From positions 3,379,122 through 3,443,121 of the forward strand of contig JANPWX010020150.1 of the NCBI GenBank assembly GCA_024734555.1: 64,000 nt of DNA. The letters run 5' to 3'. Both the position numbers and the translations under genes were made by a program. Every line of letters starts with the position of its first letter. Position 1 is the stretch's first letter. Source of the DNA: Trochalopteron elliotii. Lineage: Eukaryota > Chordata > Aves > Passeriformes > Leiothrichidae. This document shows, piece by piece, positions 50,569 through 61,525 of this stretch. The notes below the pieces were generated by a model. That model was not told where the DNA came from. It ran no database searches and worked only from the letters and a program-made list of their open reading frames with translations.

Positions 50569-51745
50569 AGAATCATGGAATATCATGTTGGAGGGGTCTT
50601 GAAAGATCATTTTAGCCAGGCTTTCTTGGCAAAAGCATAACCTAGAGAAGTTGGTCCACCTCCCCATCCAGCTGAATCCTAGAAGTGCCTAATGTTTGAA
50701 AATCCACCACTTCCCTGAGGAAATTATTTTAAAGACTGTGTTTTCTCATTCTAAAAAGCACTCTCTTGTGTCCAGTTGGGTTTGTACCTGTTACTGCTTA
50801 TATTTTCCGTGTGACTCCTTGTAAAATGGAGTCTCCATCTTCTCTGTAGCTACACTTTAAAGACTGGAACATGGTAATAAGGGCTCCCCTAAACCTTCCT
50901 TTAGCAGGTCTGAGAAAACCTCTCCCAGATCTTCCTGAGGTGGGGGGTAACCCAGGTCTGTGTTCATCTTTGTCACCCTTCTCTGGACTCTTTCCAGTCT
51001 GCCCATGTACTTTTTGTGAAAACTGAAACTGAACACAGTATTCCAGGGGTTGCCTTACAAGCACTGAATAGTGTGGGATAGTGACTTCTTTATCTCTGCT
51101 GGTGGTTCAGCTCAGCATCCTGACAGCTTTCCTTACTGCTGCAGCACACTGCTCATTCTCACTTACCTTATTCACTGGGACCTGCAGTTCTCTTGTCATA
51201 GAGCTGCTTCCCAGCCTGGGAGGTCCCAGTCTGTGCTATGCTCAGGGATTAGGTTTTCACATGTGCAAGACCTTGTCAAATTTCACAAGGGTCCTGTTAG
51301 CCACCTCTTCCAGCCTACTTGGTCATCCTGAAGAGTGTCTTTCCCTTTCAAAGTGTTGGCTTCCCTACTCAGTGTGGTGTGTTTGGCAAACTTTGACAAG
51401 GTACACTCAATCCCCATCTTCCACACCACTTGTGAAGCTGTTGAACAGTGTTGTGCCCAGTATCGACCCCTGGGGGACCCCAATTGTGGCAGGTTGCCAT
51501 TTGGAAAAGGAGCTGTTTACCACCAGCCTCTGGGTGTAACTTCTCTGGCACTTTCCCACCCAACACACAGACTCCTTGTCTTCACCAGCATATCAGTTCC
51601 TCTAGGAGGAATTTGTGGGAAACCATAAGGAGAGCCTCCAAGAAATACCAGTACACAATGTCCACGGCTTACCCCTCATCAGCTGGAGAGGGTTTTTTTT
51701 GTCAGAGAATACTATCAGGTTTGTCAAGCTGATAGCATAATTGTC
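50569..51745 (-). pseudogene. CR1 LINE 3' region with broken reverse transcriptase
   Basis: About 1.2 kb of reverse-complemented CR1. The plus strand opens with AGAATCATGGAATATCATGT (CR1 3' end) and ends at TACTATCAGGTTTGTCAAGC (reverse transcriptase coding region). Minus-strand translation at 51283-51483 includes GIECTLSKFA, the lead-in to the CR1 catalytic palm motif, but the expected F-A-D-D reads F-A-K-H at 51379-51390, so both catalytic aspartates are lost. At 50798-51064 minus, LVRQPLEYCVQF and, in the same frame, RFRGALITMFQSLKCSYRED match the C-terminal part of ORF2, with the stretch between shifted out of frame. LINE reverse transcriptase copies the element RNA at a nicked target site. 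This copy is 5'-truncated and inactive. Confidence 0.92.
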
Positions 51746-51780
51746 AACTTCTCTGGAATTACAAATATACTAGCTGAGAC

Positions 51781-51920
51781 ACAGGATTAAGAACACCGAA
51801 TCCCAGGACATACTCTCCACTTAGTTATTTTCTTGCTGTGCATAGTCCAACAAATCACTTAATCTCTTTATACTTTATTTTAGCTATCTCTAATTATTAT
51901 TATTAAATAGGTATTAAAAA
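51781..51920 (+). mobile_element. Second MIR-like SINE relic
   Basis: CTCTCCACTTAGTTATTTTC, TTGCTGTG, then AAATCACTTAATCTCTTTAT, a T-rich block and TCTCTAATTATTATTATTAA parallel the MIR core and 3' part (CTCTGCCACTTAC, GCTGTGTGACC, AGTCACTTAACCTCTCTG, then a purine/ATAAT-rich end). An upstream GGATTAAGAACACCGAATCC fits the tRNA-related head poorly. It lies directly beside the CR1 at 50.6-51.7 kb, in opposite orientation. Confidence 0.6.
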
Positions 51921-53729
51921 TATGCAGAGCTGCTGATCCTGGTAAGAGTCCTGTTGTTTTAGGTAGTGTACAAAGATTTGGTGAGTGACTTCCTGAGGAG
52001 TTTGCTGGTTAAGAAACATGACAAAGAAACTCCCAGGATAGGGGAATTTCTGTAATGCTGCAATGCTTTTTAGCCGTTTTAAGATTTCAAAACACATCAG
52101 GTTCTCTATAGATGCAAAGCATTAATTTTCACACTAGAATGTATGTGCATAATGATAGATCCAGCATATCACATTGTTCATAAAACAGACATGCATACAT
52201 ACACACATACTTCATCCTCCTCATGTTTTCTGAACATATTTCTACAATTGCATATAAATTTTCCCCTTGTTCTGTAATGATATGACAGTAAATGAATTAC
52301 CATAAATAAACCAGACACAGGGATTAGTGCATAAAGTTGTCCTAGCTTCATACAAGATCTGACCTTGGAACAAAGAATACTTCACATCCGTGATGATTCT
52401 ATCTGCTGTTGATGAATCACAACTCCTGTTTATGTTTAATCACTGCTGACATTAACAGCTGACAGCTAGTTAGGAAGCAAAAAGTCCTCAGCAACTAAAT
52501 CCTTTTCTACAGAAGAAAATAAAACTCTATATGTGACTGGTTTTGCATGCAGACAGAGTGATTGGAAGGATGATATGCAGATTTTTTTATACTAAATAAA
52601 AGCTTTGCCTGCTTTCTCCCTTTAAATAGAGGTCATTCTTTTTTAATAACTTTCGCTTTTCGTTATGATTTCAGTACTGTCTTTGGAGATTTTTTGGTTA
52701 GCTATGTCATCATTTTTGATCAAGCAAAGCAATTAAAATTTATTTGCAAAATTTACTGAAAGAATACTATTTTAATTTTGTATTTGGAGAAAATGTGGAA
52801 TTTGTAGGGGTACTTTTATTTTCAGATCCAATTAACTATAATGTTGATGGGCAGTTTTCAGAAAGGAAGCTTTTATATCAAAAGCAATTTTGTGTGTGAA
52901 ATTTTTAATCATTATGTTCTTGTGCATCAATTTACTTCCATTACTGGCACATGAAAATGAGTGGGACTAGAGGACTGTATACATCATTTTGTGTGAGCAA
53001 CACAAAGAGAGAGTTGGCTTTGTATTGTGAGATTTCATCTCTCAGCTGGAGAATGAAATTTTTCATGTCCAAGCTTTCTTTACATGTGAATTGTTTATAT
53101 GATGAGGGTAATTATTAATTTACTGGCCTTAGCATTTACAATGTGGGGAAAAGAAAAACTGTGAAGTATTTTTCATCCCAAAAACATTTCATAAAAAAAC
53201 AAAAAACAAAGGATAGACGGTGTATCTCGCAGTTAGTTCATTTCTAGCCATGAGATGATAGAATTTGGTCTAGAATTTCCTGCAGAATATAGGGATGAGT
53301 AATGAAGTAAATGTGTAATTTAACTATTTAATGCTGCAGGGAATTACAGTATGACTGCTCACCTGACTTTTTTTCTTTGTGTGCAAGACAGACTGCGACT
53401 CTACAAAAATCACATTCAGTGAAGAAAGTCACACACGAAACAGATTATTCCTCTTTTTTTCCATGTTTTTTTGTCTTAAATACACTGCTGGCTAGGTTGA
53501 GTACCATGCTACCATCACACATTTGAGAGGTCTTTGGAGCAGAGATGGCACATATACAGCTCATTCAGTCTGGAAAGGGTTGGGAGTTCTCTACATAGGT
53601 GGTCAGGAAAGAGCAAATTATTATTATTTTAGCACAGGAAATAATAAAGGAGTCATATTTACACCAAAATTCAGTAATACAAGTGCTTTTGAAAAGAAAT
53701 GGCAAGGCTGTGTGTTGCAGTGCATGATT
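51921..53729. other. AT-rich non-coding sequence
   Basis: No gene or named repeat recognised. A CA/TA-rich patch lies at 52189-52212. Confidence 0.5.
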
Positions 53730-53739
53730 TAGGTTTTTA

Positions 53740-54047
53740 TATTTGTATTTGTACTTTGTTATTTGTCTGTACTTGGTTTGCTCCATTCCAAAATACCCCT
53801 ACCCCCCTACTCCTGATGACCCCTGCAGTATCCCCCTGATGTAACCACACCCCTTCCCTCCCCCATTGGCCCAGAGTGTTCCCCACCCAGGCTGCGACCT
53901 GGGAAAAGGGGACACAGAGGCTGGCTCTGGCTGTTCTGGCTTCGGGTCCCGGCTCTGCTCTGCACGTGGCTGGGCCACAAGAAATAAACACTTTTTCCAA
54001 CCTAAGCCAGAGCCCACTCCTCATTTCCAAGCCTCATCCACGCTTCA
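53740..54047 (+). mobile_element. Probable retroviral LTR (R-U5 side best defined)
   Basis: A sharply GC-richer island in AT-rich DNA with promoter and poly(A) features in LTR order: C-rich stretch, ATTGG (reverse CCAAT box) at 53865-53869, CACGTG E-box at 53963-53968, and AATAAA at 53983-53988 followed by a T-rich, pyrimidine-rich U5-like stretch ending in CTTCA. The 5' boundary is a guess because no clear TG start with a matching target-site duplication could be fixed. The family is not identified. Reverse-strand open frames here (53737-54030 and 53799-54017) reflect GC content. Confidence 0.5.
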
Positions 54048-54057
54048 GTGAGCTAAT

Positions 54058-54110
54058 TGGAGGACCCACAAACTGCTACAGATTGGTCTAGGGAACTGCT
54101 AGCCGGTAAG
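54058..54110 (+). promoter_or_regulatory. Candidate primer-binding site and leader splice donor
   Basis: TGGAGGACCCACAAACTG (54058-54075) matches 11 of the first 12 bases of a tRNA-Gln-type retroviral primer-binding site (TGGAGGTCCCAC as I remember it). It lies 11 bases after the possible LTR end, more than the usual few bases. GGTAAG at 54105-54110 could be a leader 5' splice site. Both readings depend on the LTR call. Confidence 0.4.
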
Positions 54111-54279
54111 CAAACCCCACGGAGACCCCTGAAATTTACATCTGTGCAGGTACACAAGGGAAGTCCAAGAGGAAACAAACTTTTTTGGGGGATGTTTAAG
54201 AGACACAGTGAAGCAGTAATACTGATTTCTATGCTCAGCCCTATACAGTTGATTATATTAAAAAAAAAAAAAAAAAAAA
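54111..54279 (+). mobile_element. Leader-like remnant ending in A20
   Basis: Sequence after the putative splice donor has no readable gag frame and ends in 20 A residues at 54260-54279. It may be the truncated internal part of the same element. The A tract suggests either an unrelated A-rich repeat or a copy of a polyadenylated RNA. Confidence 0.3.
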
Positions 54280-56989
54280 GCAAGGTTACAATGAGTTCCT
54301 GGCAATGATTTTAAAGTTACATTATTAACTTTCAGAGAAGAAGCATAGGAAGTTTTGTGATCATATCTCATAAACTGACATATGGAAAAGATTATAACAA
54401 GAGACTTCCCTTTATTAAAGATGGTAAACTACATCAATATTCTTAAAACTCTATGCTGCATTAAAAAAAGAAAAAAAACCCCTTTAAAATACAGAAAATA
54501 CGTATTTATTAATTTAAAACTTGGGAATATTTTTTATTGGATCAGTTTGAGCTAAATTTACTTAAAATAGAAAGTAGTTGGCAAAATTCAATGGAGTCTT
54601 CCATGAAAACAAGGAAAATTGCTTAAGATTACCTGAAGTCTGCTAAGCTGGAAACAATTCTATTTTCTATTAATAAGCAAATCATCAGCAAGCTTGAGTT
54701 CCTTTTTTTTTTAGTAGGTTTATGGTGTTAATTTTTTAGTCTTTCATATATCTGTCAAACTACAAATAAAAATATTTTACAGAATTGAAATAATTTTTGT
54801 CCAGCTGACTTCCAGTTATTTTTGTTGGGGTTTTTTTGTTTGTTTTTTTAATTCATTTAGGGTTTTTTTGTTTTTTTTTTTCCTAGCATTGTACACATAT
54901 TCTGAATTTGGGGAACTTTTTTTTTTGGATGTTTCAGAGAGGTATATCAAGAAGCCTGACTGACAAAGGGCACTTAAGTTACTCTTGCTGGAGATACTCT
55001 TAAGTACTTAAGATAATCTTGTTGGCTTTTCATAACAGGAAATATAAAAAAGCATCTGCTTCAGCATGGGCATAGTGTAATGCAGATGCCGTGGATGGAT
55101 GTTTGTGTGTGGGTGTAACAATGTTTTTCTTTGATATTAGACATGGAAAGAATATTTGCAGTTGTTACCAAGAAATCCAGGCCACTGGGGGAAGTACCTA
55201 AGTTAACTGTGTGTTTAGGATAACAAGAGTAATAAAGACAAGCTGATAAACACTGTCTATTTGGTTTCTTAAGTAAAGTGCAAGGTGGATAGGGGTACTA
55301 AAAATAATCAAAAATAGACCTTTTTTTTTTTTTTTTTTTTTTACCCTCTATTACTTATTAGAACTTACCTCCATCTTCTGTCACCTTTGGAGTCAAGTTA
55401 TTAAGTAACTTTACCCTGGGCAGTATTTATACATCTGAACATTGCTGAGCATTAGAACATGTGATACCACTGATTTCTGGTGAAGGTCAATCATACCTTA
55501 CAATGAGAGTAACACACTGAAGAAAATTGAATTTGTTGTATATTTGCAGACAGGTTATTCATAGGAAACATATCCAAACATAAATACTAATCCATTTACT
55601 TAGTATTTACTCCATTACTTTACTTAGCTAAACAAAATGGAAGCAAGACAAGCAAGAAAGGAAGAAAGGAAAAGAGACAGAAAAAGAGAGAGAAAGAAAG
55701 AAAGAGAAAGAAAGAAAGAACAAATTATTCAGTTATTCCTGTGAGACTCTAAAGCAAGGCTGAGTCTCTCTGTGCTTTAGTACATTATTTCTCATAATTT
55801 TACCCAAAATGATATCCTGAAAAAATTATTCTTATTAATGTTCTCTTCATTTCTGCAGGGGGCATAAAAATAACTGATGAGTATGAGAATATAAACCGTA
55901 TGGTTAGTGAGGCAGAGGTGATAATTAGAACATGCTGTACTACGCAGTAAACAAAGCTATTATGAACGATAGAGTTCTTTATAGAGTATTTAAAAGGGGG
56001 ATGGAAATAATATACTTTCCCCTGACTAGCTTAAAAGCTCTGTCTGTAACTACCATGAAAAACAATAAAAAGAAAGGAGAAGGAGATGTGGAGTTAATCA
56101 GTCAAAGTGTTGGTTTACAGTTAAAAACAACTGCAAACATTATCAATACTTATTTGATTCCACAATTTATGTTGAATTTAAGTATAGCATATTATTTATG
56201 TATAGCATACTATTTTCATCTCATTAGTCATAGGTTTGGACAGGATAAATCATGTTACAATAGCAAATACAAGGTTGTGGAAGAAAAATACTACATGTTT
56301 GAGATCTGTTCTACCTTTCTTTTTTATTTTTTTAATTCTTACTTTTTTAAAAATAAAAAAAATCTATATTCAAAAATATGAGTCAGGATGATTAAAGACC
56401 AGTCAGCATGAACTCAAAAGTCAAGCCAATCTTACTGTTACAATAACAGAGATTAATGTTTTTTTGCATGAAACATAGAGGATGTACAAACACACTACTG
56501 TGTTACATCACTTCTGCAACAGAAAACTCTGAGCCTCTGGAGTCATGATTTGAGAAAGAAGACGTTGGTTCTTTCTACATACCTATATCTGCTTGTGATA
56601 TTAGCACAGTCTTGTTGCTTCCTGCATCAGCAGTAGAAGCATGGATTCCACATCCCATACATAGCTGAAAATCTCTTTATATGTCACTAAGTGGAATGCA
56701 GATGAGAAGTATGAAACTCATGCTTCTCTCCCATCACTTCCAGGACCTTTGATTTTCAAGAAAACATAAAAAATCCCACGAACTAAGAGATACATTTCTC
56801 CCCTGTAATGCGTAGAAAAACTAAAAACCTTAAAAATTTTTACTACAAGTATATTACATTAGGTGTCTTTATTAGTGTTCAGCTAAATGTTATAAACCAG
56901 TGAAGAAGTATGCCCAGAATAATCTTTCATTTCTAATGTCTTTACTTTTTCCATTATGTTCCCATTTGCTATTTCCTTTAGCCTTTCTC
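54280..56989. other. Unique AT-rich non-coding sequence
   Basis: It holds T runs near 54830-54885 and a T22 tract at 55321-55342, an A/G-rich (GAAA)n-like patch at 55650-55721, and an AT-rich 149-codon plus-strand frame at 55932-56381. That frame is the longest not driven by a simple repeat, but it is rich in Lys, Asn, Tyr and Phe and has no recognised domain. Confidence 0.5.
55650..55721. repeat. A/G-rich imperfect (GAAA)n
   Basis: Imperfect runs of GAAA, GAAAG and GAGA units. Confidence 0.85.
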
Positions 56990-57156
56990 CTTTTCTTTTC
57001 TTTTCTTTTCTTTTCTTTTCTTTTCTTTTCTTTTCTTTTCTTTTCTTTTCTTTTCTTTTCTTTTCTTTTCTTTTCTTTTCTTTTCATTTCATTTCATTTC
57101 ATTTCATTTCATTTTCTTTTCATTTCATTTCATTTCATTTTCTTTTTTCTTTTCTT
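56990..57156. repeat. (TTTTC)n followed by (ATTTC)n array
   Basis: A clean TTTTC pentamer run to about 57085 changes to CATTT/ATTTC pentamers with two TTTTCTTTT interruptions up to 57156. On the minus strand the first block is the same AAAAG unit as the array at 21664-21834. Frames through it on either strand are artefacts. Confidence 0.95.
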
Positions 57157-59154
57157 AGTGCTTCCTTTGAGACTGTGAACTAAATAACCTTGCATAAGTA
57201 TCCCATGTCAGCAGTAAGATGAAGAGAACTACCCTAAAGTTAATACACATATTTCTGACCAAATGTGGCCACTTGAAAGAGAGAGGAGGATGGAACTTGT
57301 ATTTCTGAAATCCTAAGGGACTTTCCTTAGGGTGACAGGGGACTTCCATCCTTCACTCAGGGTTTAGAGCCACAACCCATTCCTAAAAATAAGTTCTTCA
57401 TAAATGAAAGGTGAGTAAAGTAGATACGTGACCTGCAGAGAAGCTCTAAGAAGATCAAAAGACTGGGAGACTCAAATTTACTTATTTTTTTGCTCCAAGG
57501 ATTCAAGCCAATATTATTAAGTACAAGTAAGCCCAAACACCAGTTCTGTGGATTTCTTTGAGGGGGGTAAAAAACTCACTCAGAAGACTGGGCTTTAAAT
57601 ACAGGAAGAAAAAGATCTGGCTTCAATCACCCCTTCATGATCATAATAATTTTTTTCTAAGGGCCATTTTGTCTGAAATATTGATGGTTGCTGTATAAAT
57701 GACCTTCATGGCTTTAAAAGAACATTCCTATAAAATAGTCAGGCCGCAAATTCCTGATAGAGTCTCAGAGTGTTCTTAAAACTTATCCATAAGACTGACC
57801 TGCAAGCACTGTGTGGTGGGAAGCAATGCTTTCTTTTACAACACAGCAGTGGGATGTGAAGGATGGTTTTAGTTCTTTGGCATATGGCCTTGAATCCATG
57901 TGCTTTCTTGGGAGATAATTCTAAGTACTGTGTTATTGGGTATTCTTGGGTACATATTCTTTGAGTTTCTTTCTTGAAGTTATTCCACTTTGGAAGATAA
58001 AATGAAATATTCATCAAGCCAGACAGAAAGAATGAATAAGCAAGATTCTTTTGTCTATTGGGTTAGGTAGTCATGTGGGAGATGAACACATGGGTTCTGG
58101 TCCCTGCTCCAATAAATACTTAATACATATCAATGTATAACTCTGGGAGCAAGTCCTTCACACAAGACAGGCAGAGACATGCATGTTTTGTGAATCTCGG
58201 GAGGATTTAAACATAAAATAGATATCTCACTCTGTCAAGACCAGACTTCTTGGCATGCTCAGAGCAGAACTTTAGATACCAAGGGAACTTCTCTGTCAGA
58301 AATACTCATGAGTTTGCAGTGCACCAGCTTTGAAAATCTGAACTTTAAAAATGCGAATCTGAGATTTTAGTGGACTTAATTCTAGATGTTTTCATTTTTA
58401 TGCTGTTTTTATTAAATTTATTTCCTCATAAGACATAAAATGTGTTGGATTGAAGAGTTGAACTTCCAGCTATTGAGCAAAACCATGGTAGAATACACAA
58501 GCACCTTCCCTAGTTAGGTGTACAAAGCATGTAACTGTAAGGAGGAACAATTATATTACAATATTACAACAAGAAATTTCCCCTGTTCCACTGCCCAGGA
58601 AGTCCCCATTACAGTCAGAGATGGAACCTGCCTGCACACTTGAATGTCCAGGGCTCTGCTGTTGTAGCTACAGCCATGTACACGTGAGACGATGGGCAAT
58701 TGCCTCTCTGTTTGCAGGAGATATTTAATGGTTTTGCTACCTAACATCACAGAAGGTCAGCAGGGAGATGGATGGTGATAAACTAACAAGCAAAATTGTT
58801 CTAACAAAGCATCTGTGAGCAACTGCTTGATCAAAATGACAGACATCAATCAGAATAATAACTTCAAATATGAGATTTTCAATTAGCGAGGGAACATAAA
58901 TAAATGCGTCTGGAAAATAAGCATAAGGGATTTGGGAAGGAGACAGCACATACATAACAAAAGAAAGAGAGAGAGCCAGCAGGAAGAGAAGCCGACTGAT
59001 ATACACAAAGATATGTGCACAGAAGCAGACTTACAAACGGGTCTGCTGGGAGACACACAGATAAACAGAAGTATTACAAATATTGTCTCTGGCTTGCATA
59101 CAGGAAATTCTTGCTAGAGTTTTGCAAAGATCTTAAACTGCACTTTACATTTAA
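57157..59154. other. Unique non-coding sequence
   Basis: No gene supported. A possible SINE relic at 58071-58165 is listed separately. Open frames up to 92 codons on the minus strand (57739-58017, 58737-59006) show no domain. Confidence 0.5.
58071..58165 (+). mobile_element. Possible third MIR-type SINE relic
   Basis: ACACATGGGTTCTGGTCCCT followed by GCTCC, then AACTCTGGGAGCAAGTCCTT resembles the GGGTTC-N-ATCCC and ACCTTGGGCAAGTCACTT blocks of MIR-related SINEs. The spacing is stretched and the 3' half is not recognisable, so this is tentative. Confidence 0.35.
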
Positions 59155-59159
59155 AGATA

Positions 59160-59212
59160 AAAATAAAACAAACCAACAAAACAAAAACAAACAAACCAAC
59201 AAACAAAACACC
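59160..59212. repeat. A/C-only (AAAC)n-like patch
   Basis: Roughly 50 bases of AAAC, AACC and AAC units on the plus strand, a few tens of bases upstream of a CR1 copy. Confidence 0.85.
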
Positions 59213-59285
59213 AAAACCATCTTCTGCTACATAGTCCTTTCCCTTCCAAAATTTTTTCTAACACAAAACTGTTTGTAGGAAACAT

Positions 59286-59815
59286 TTTGCACTGGTAAGG
59301 CTGCACCTTGAATATGGTTTTCAATTTGGCCCCCTCATGACAAGAAAGATATGGAGGTGCTGAAGCATATCAGAGAATGGTAATGGAGCGGGTGGAGGCT
59401 CTGGAACACAGTCTGATGAGGAGTGGCTGAGGGAGCTGGGAAAGGGGCTCAGCCTGGAGAAAAGGAGACTCAGTGGGAGTTTCTGTCTCTGCACAACTCC
59501 CTGACAGGATGGGGCAGCGGGGAGGGTTGGGCTTTACTGCCAGGGAACAAGGAACAGGATAAGAAGACAGAACCTCAAGGTGTGCCACAGTAGGTTCAGG
59601 GTGGATTATAAGAAATATTTTTTTCACTGAGAGAGTGGACAGGCTCTGTGTCAGGCTACTCATGGATGCATCAAAATTGTCATCCCCAGAAGTATTCAAA
59701 AAACAAGTAAATGCAGCACTTGAGTATATTGCTAAATGGTAAATGCATGATGCTGGGTTAATGGTTGGACTTGATCTTAGAGCTCTTTTCCTACCTTAAT
59801 AATTTCATTATTCTA
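59286..59815 (+). mobile_element. CR1 LINE 3' end (about 530 bases)
   Basis: In order: GCACCTTGAATATGG, CCCCCTCATGACAAGAAAGA, GGAGGTGCTGAAGCATATCA, GAGGAGTGGCTGAGGGAGCT, CAGCCTGGAGAAAAGGAGAC, CCTCAAGGTGTGCCA, GATTATAAGAAATATTTTTT, a CCCCAGAAGTATTCAAAAAA block, GGTTGGACTTGATCTTAGAG and an ATTCTATATGC tail remnant. This is the C-terminal reverse transcriptase coding part and 3'-UTR of an avian CR1, 5'-truncated. Substitutions and indels break the frame. It is the same consensus type as the antisense copy at 31173-31645. Confidence 0.92.
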
Positions 59816-61284
59816 TATGCTTAGCAGAGGTGTAATCACAGCAATGAGTATGTTCAGACTGAGTCCCTCTTTTATCATTTTCTTACCTCTGAGGTTGTCA
59901 TTTGCATTAGTGCAAAATGCAGCTTGATCAAAATGACAACATTATACTTCTGTTTTGCACAGGATTATGGGCAAAGAGGTCTCAAGTTGCATAGCTCCAA
60001 GAAAAAGAAATAAAGACCACCTCCATCTCAGGAAAATCTTGATGTGTAGGTTGTTGAAAGGTGCAGCTTATGCCAGGGAAGTTATGTAATGTACAAATTT
60101 GGTCCTTTTACTCCCATCAGAGAGAATCCAGTTGTGCTGGATACTAAGACAGATGAAGTTTTCATCTAGTATGCCATGGTGACTCTAATGTTTCCGTGAA
60201 AAATGTTTGAATAGTGTGTGGGCCTCAAGAATGATGGTGAATAAGACAGAGCCTCTTCAAAATCTCTATACTATGACCTTGTTTTGTATGGTTTCATAAG
60301 TTTCCAAAAGCCGAGTGTTCTTCTGAAATGTACCAATATATTTAGGGATGATTATAAAAGAGGTGACAATCAAAAGCCTGGAAAAGAATACAGGAGAAAA
60401 TTAGGTTTCTACCTCCTGCTGAAAAAACTAACCAGACAGAAGCACACATAACAAAACAATCCCTCCCCAAAAACCTACAGAAGGACTCATTTAATGAGCC
60501 TCCTTGTATGATTCAAGCCCTGCTTGTTCATGTTCTAGCAGCAGCATAATTATTGTGTAGAGGTGGGTGGGAAGGGAAAGGATCACTGTTATCTATTGTC
60601 ATGTTTTCAGAGAGAGGTAATATTTTTTTGTAAAAGTGATGCTTATTTCAGAAACAAAAGTGTTGGTGTCCGGATTCAGACAAGGACACTGGTTATTATC
60701 AATGTCTTAAGACAAAGACACATAAAACTTTTGACAGGTTAGGTGAAGAAGGAGTTCCTCTGTGTCTCATTCAGGATTTTAATAGCCTTTAATTTACAAA
60801 AGAAATTCTGATAGAGGTAAATTTAGGCCACATATGTTCTAGGTGACTCCATCCACAAAATTTTCTGTCACAAGCATCACTGAATACCAGTGCATTAATT
60901 AAAGGGCTTGGAAAACTAAAATGTTTTATGTTACAGACCATCTGCAAAGTGAAGTAGACTGGAAAGAGGTGGTGAAAACAAAAATATCTGGTCCTTGTAT
61001 TTTATATTATGTCTTCTAAAAAACGATTTCTGCAGATACAGCAGACCAAATAGAGACAAATCCAAATCCAGGAATAAGAATCTTTACCTCCTTTACCTCC
61101 TCTGGACTCTCCAAGTCCAGAGGAGATAAAGATATAAGGTCTGAATGCTGAGAAATACATTCAGGAAAACAAAGAAAGAGGCCTGGCAGCAGGACACTGC
61201 AAAAAACATTTGAATAAAAGCAGTAAGTCATTAACAGCTGTTGATAAAGAAAGAGATTAGAATTAGATTATCCTGATCTGATAC
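59816..61284. other. Unique non-coding spacer between two CR1 copies
   Basis: No gene or named repeat. The hairpin at 61097-61125 is listed separately. Confidence 0.5.
61097..61125. repeat. Strong short hairpin, 12-base GC-rich arms
   Basis: CTCCTCTGGACT (61097-61108) and AGTCCAGAGGAG (61114-61125) are exact reverse complements around the loop CTCCA. Weaker outer pairing (TCTTTA at 61081 with TAAAGA at 61127) may extend the stem. Upstream, a TTTACCTCC unit is repeated in tandem (61083 and 61092). Confidence 0.88.
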
Positions 61285-61525
61285 TTGAAGAGGGGAGGTT
61301 TAGATTAAGTATTGGGAAGCAATTCTTTACCCTGAGGGTGCTGAGGCCCTGGCACACATTGCCCAGAGAAGCTGTCCCACCCCTGAAAGCAGTCCAGGCC
61401 AGGTTGGATGGGCCTTGGAGTAACCTGGGATAGTGGAAGATGTCCCTGCCCATAGACTAGAGTTGGAAACAAGTGATCTTTAACTCTCCTTTCAACTCAA
61501 ACCACTCTATGATTTTATGATCTGT
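61285..61525 (+). mobile_element. CR1 LINE 3' tail (about 240 bases)
   Basis: The run AAGAGGGGAGGTTTAGATTA, GAAGCAATTCTTTACCCTGA, GGGTGCTGAGGCCCTGGCAC, ATTGCCCAGAGAAGCTGTCC, CCAGGCCAGGTTGGATGGGC, AGATGTCCCTGCCCATAGAC, GATCTTTAACTCTCCTTTCA and CACTCTATGATTTTATGA is a nearly continuous avian CR1 3' end. It is one of the best-preserved copies in the window, of a different CR1 subfamily (with the CCAGGTTGGATGGG block) from the copies at 31.2 and 59.3 kb. 5'-truncated and non-coding in practice. Confidence 0.95.

Noticed and set aside
51081..51539. 152-codon plus-strand frame, hydrophobic N-terminus resembling a signal peptide
   Set aside because: It is the antisense of a CR1 reverse transcriptase remnant, so the hydrophobic start is coincidental.
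53702..54285. GCAAGG on both sides of the LTR-like element as a target-site duplication
   Set aside because: Only six bases, not placed directly against a TG start or CA end, so it is easily chance.
55932..56381. 149-codon frame, the longest not made by a simple repeat
   Set aside because: AT-rich composition (Lys, Asn, Tyr, Phe, Ile), no recognisable domain, no splice-site or promoter support. A frame of this length is expected occasionally in 64 kb of AT-rich sequence.
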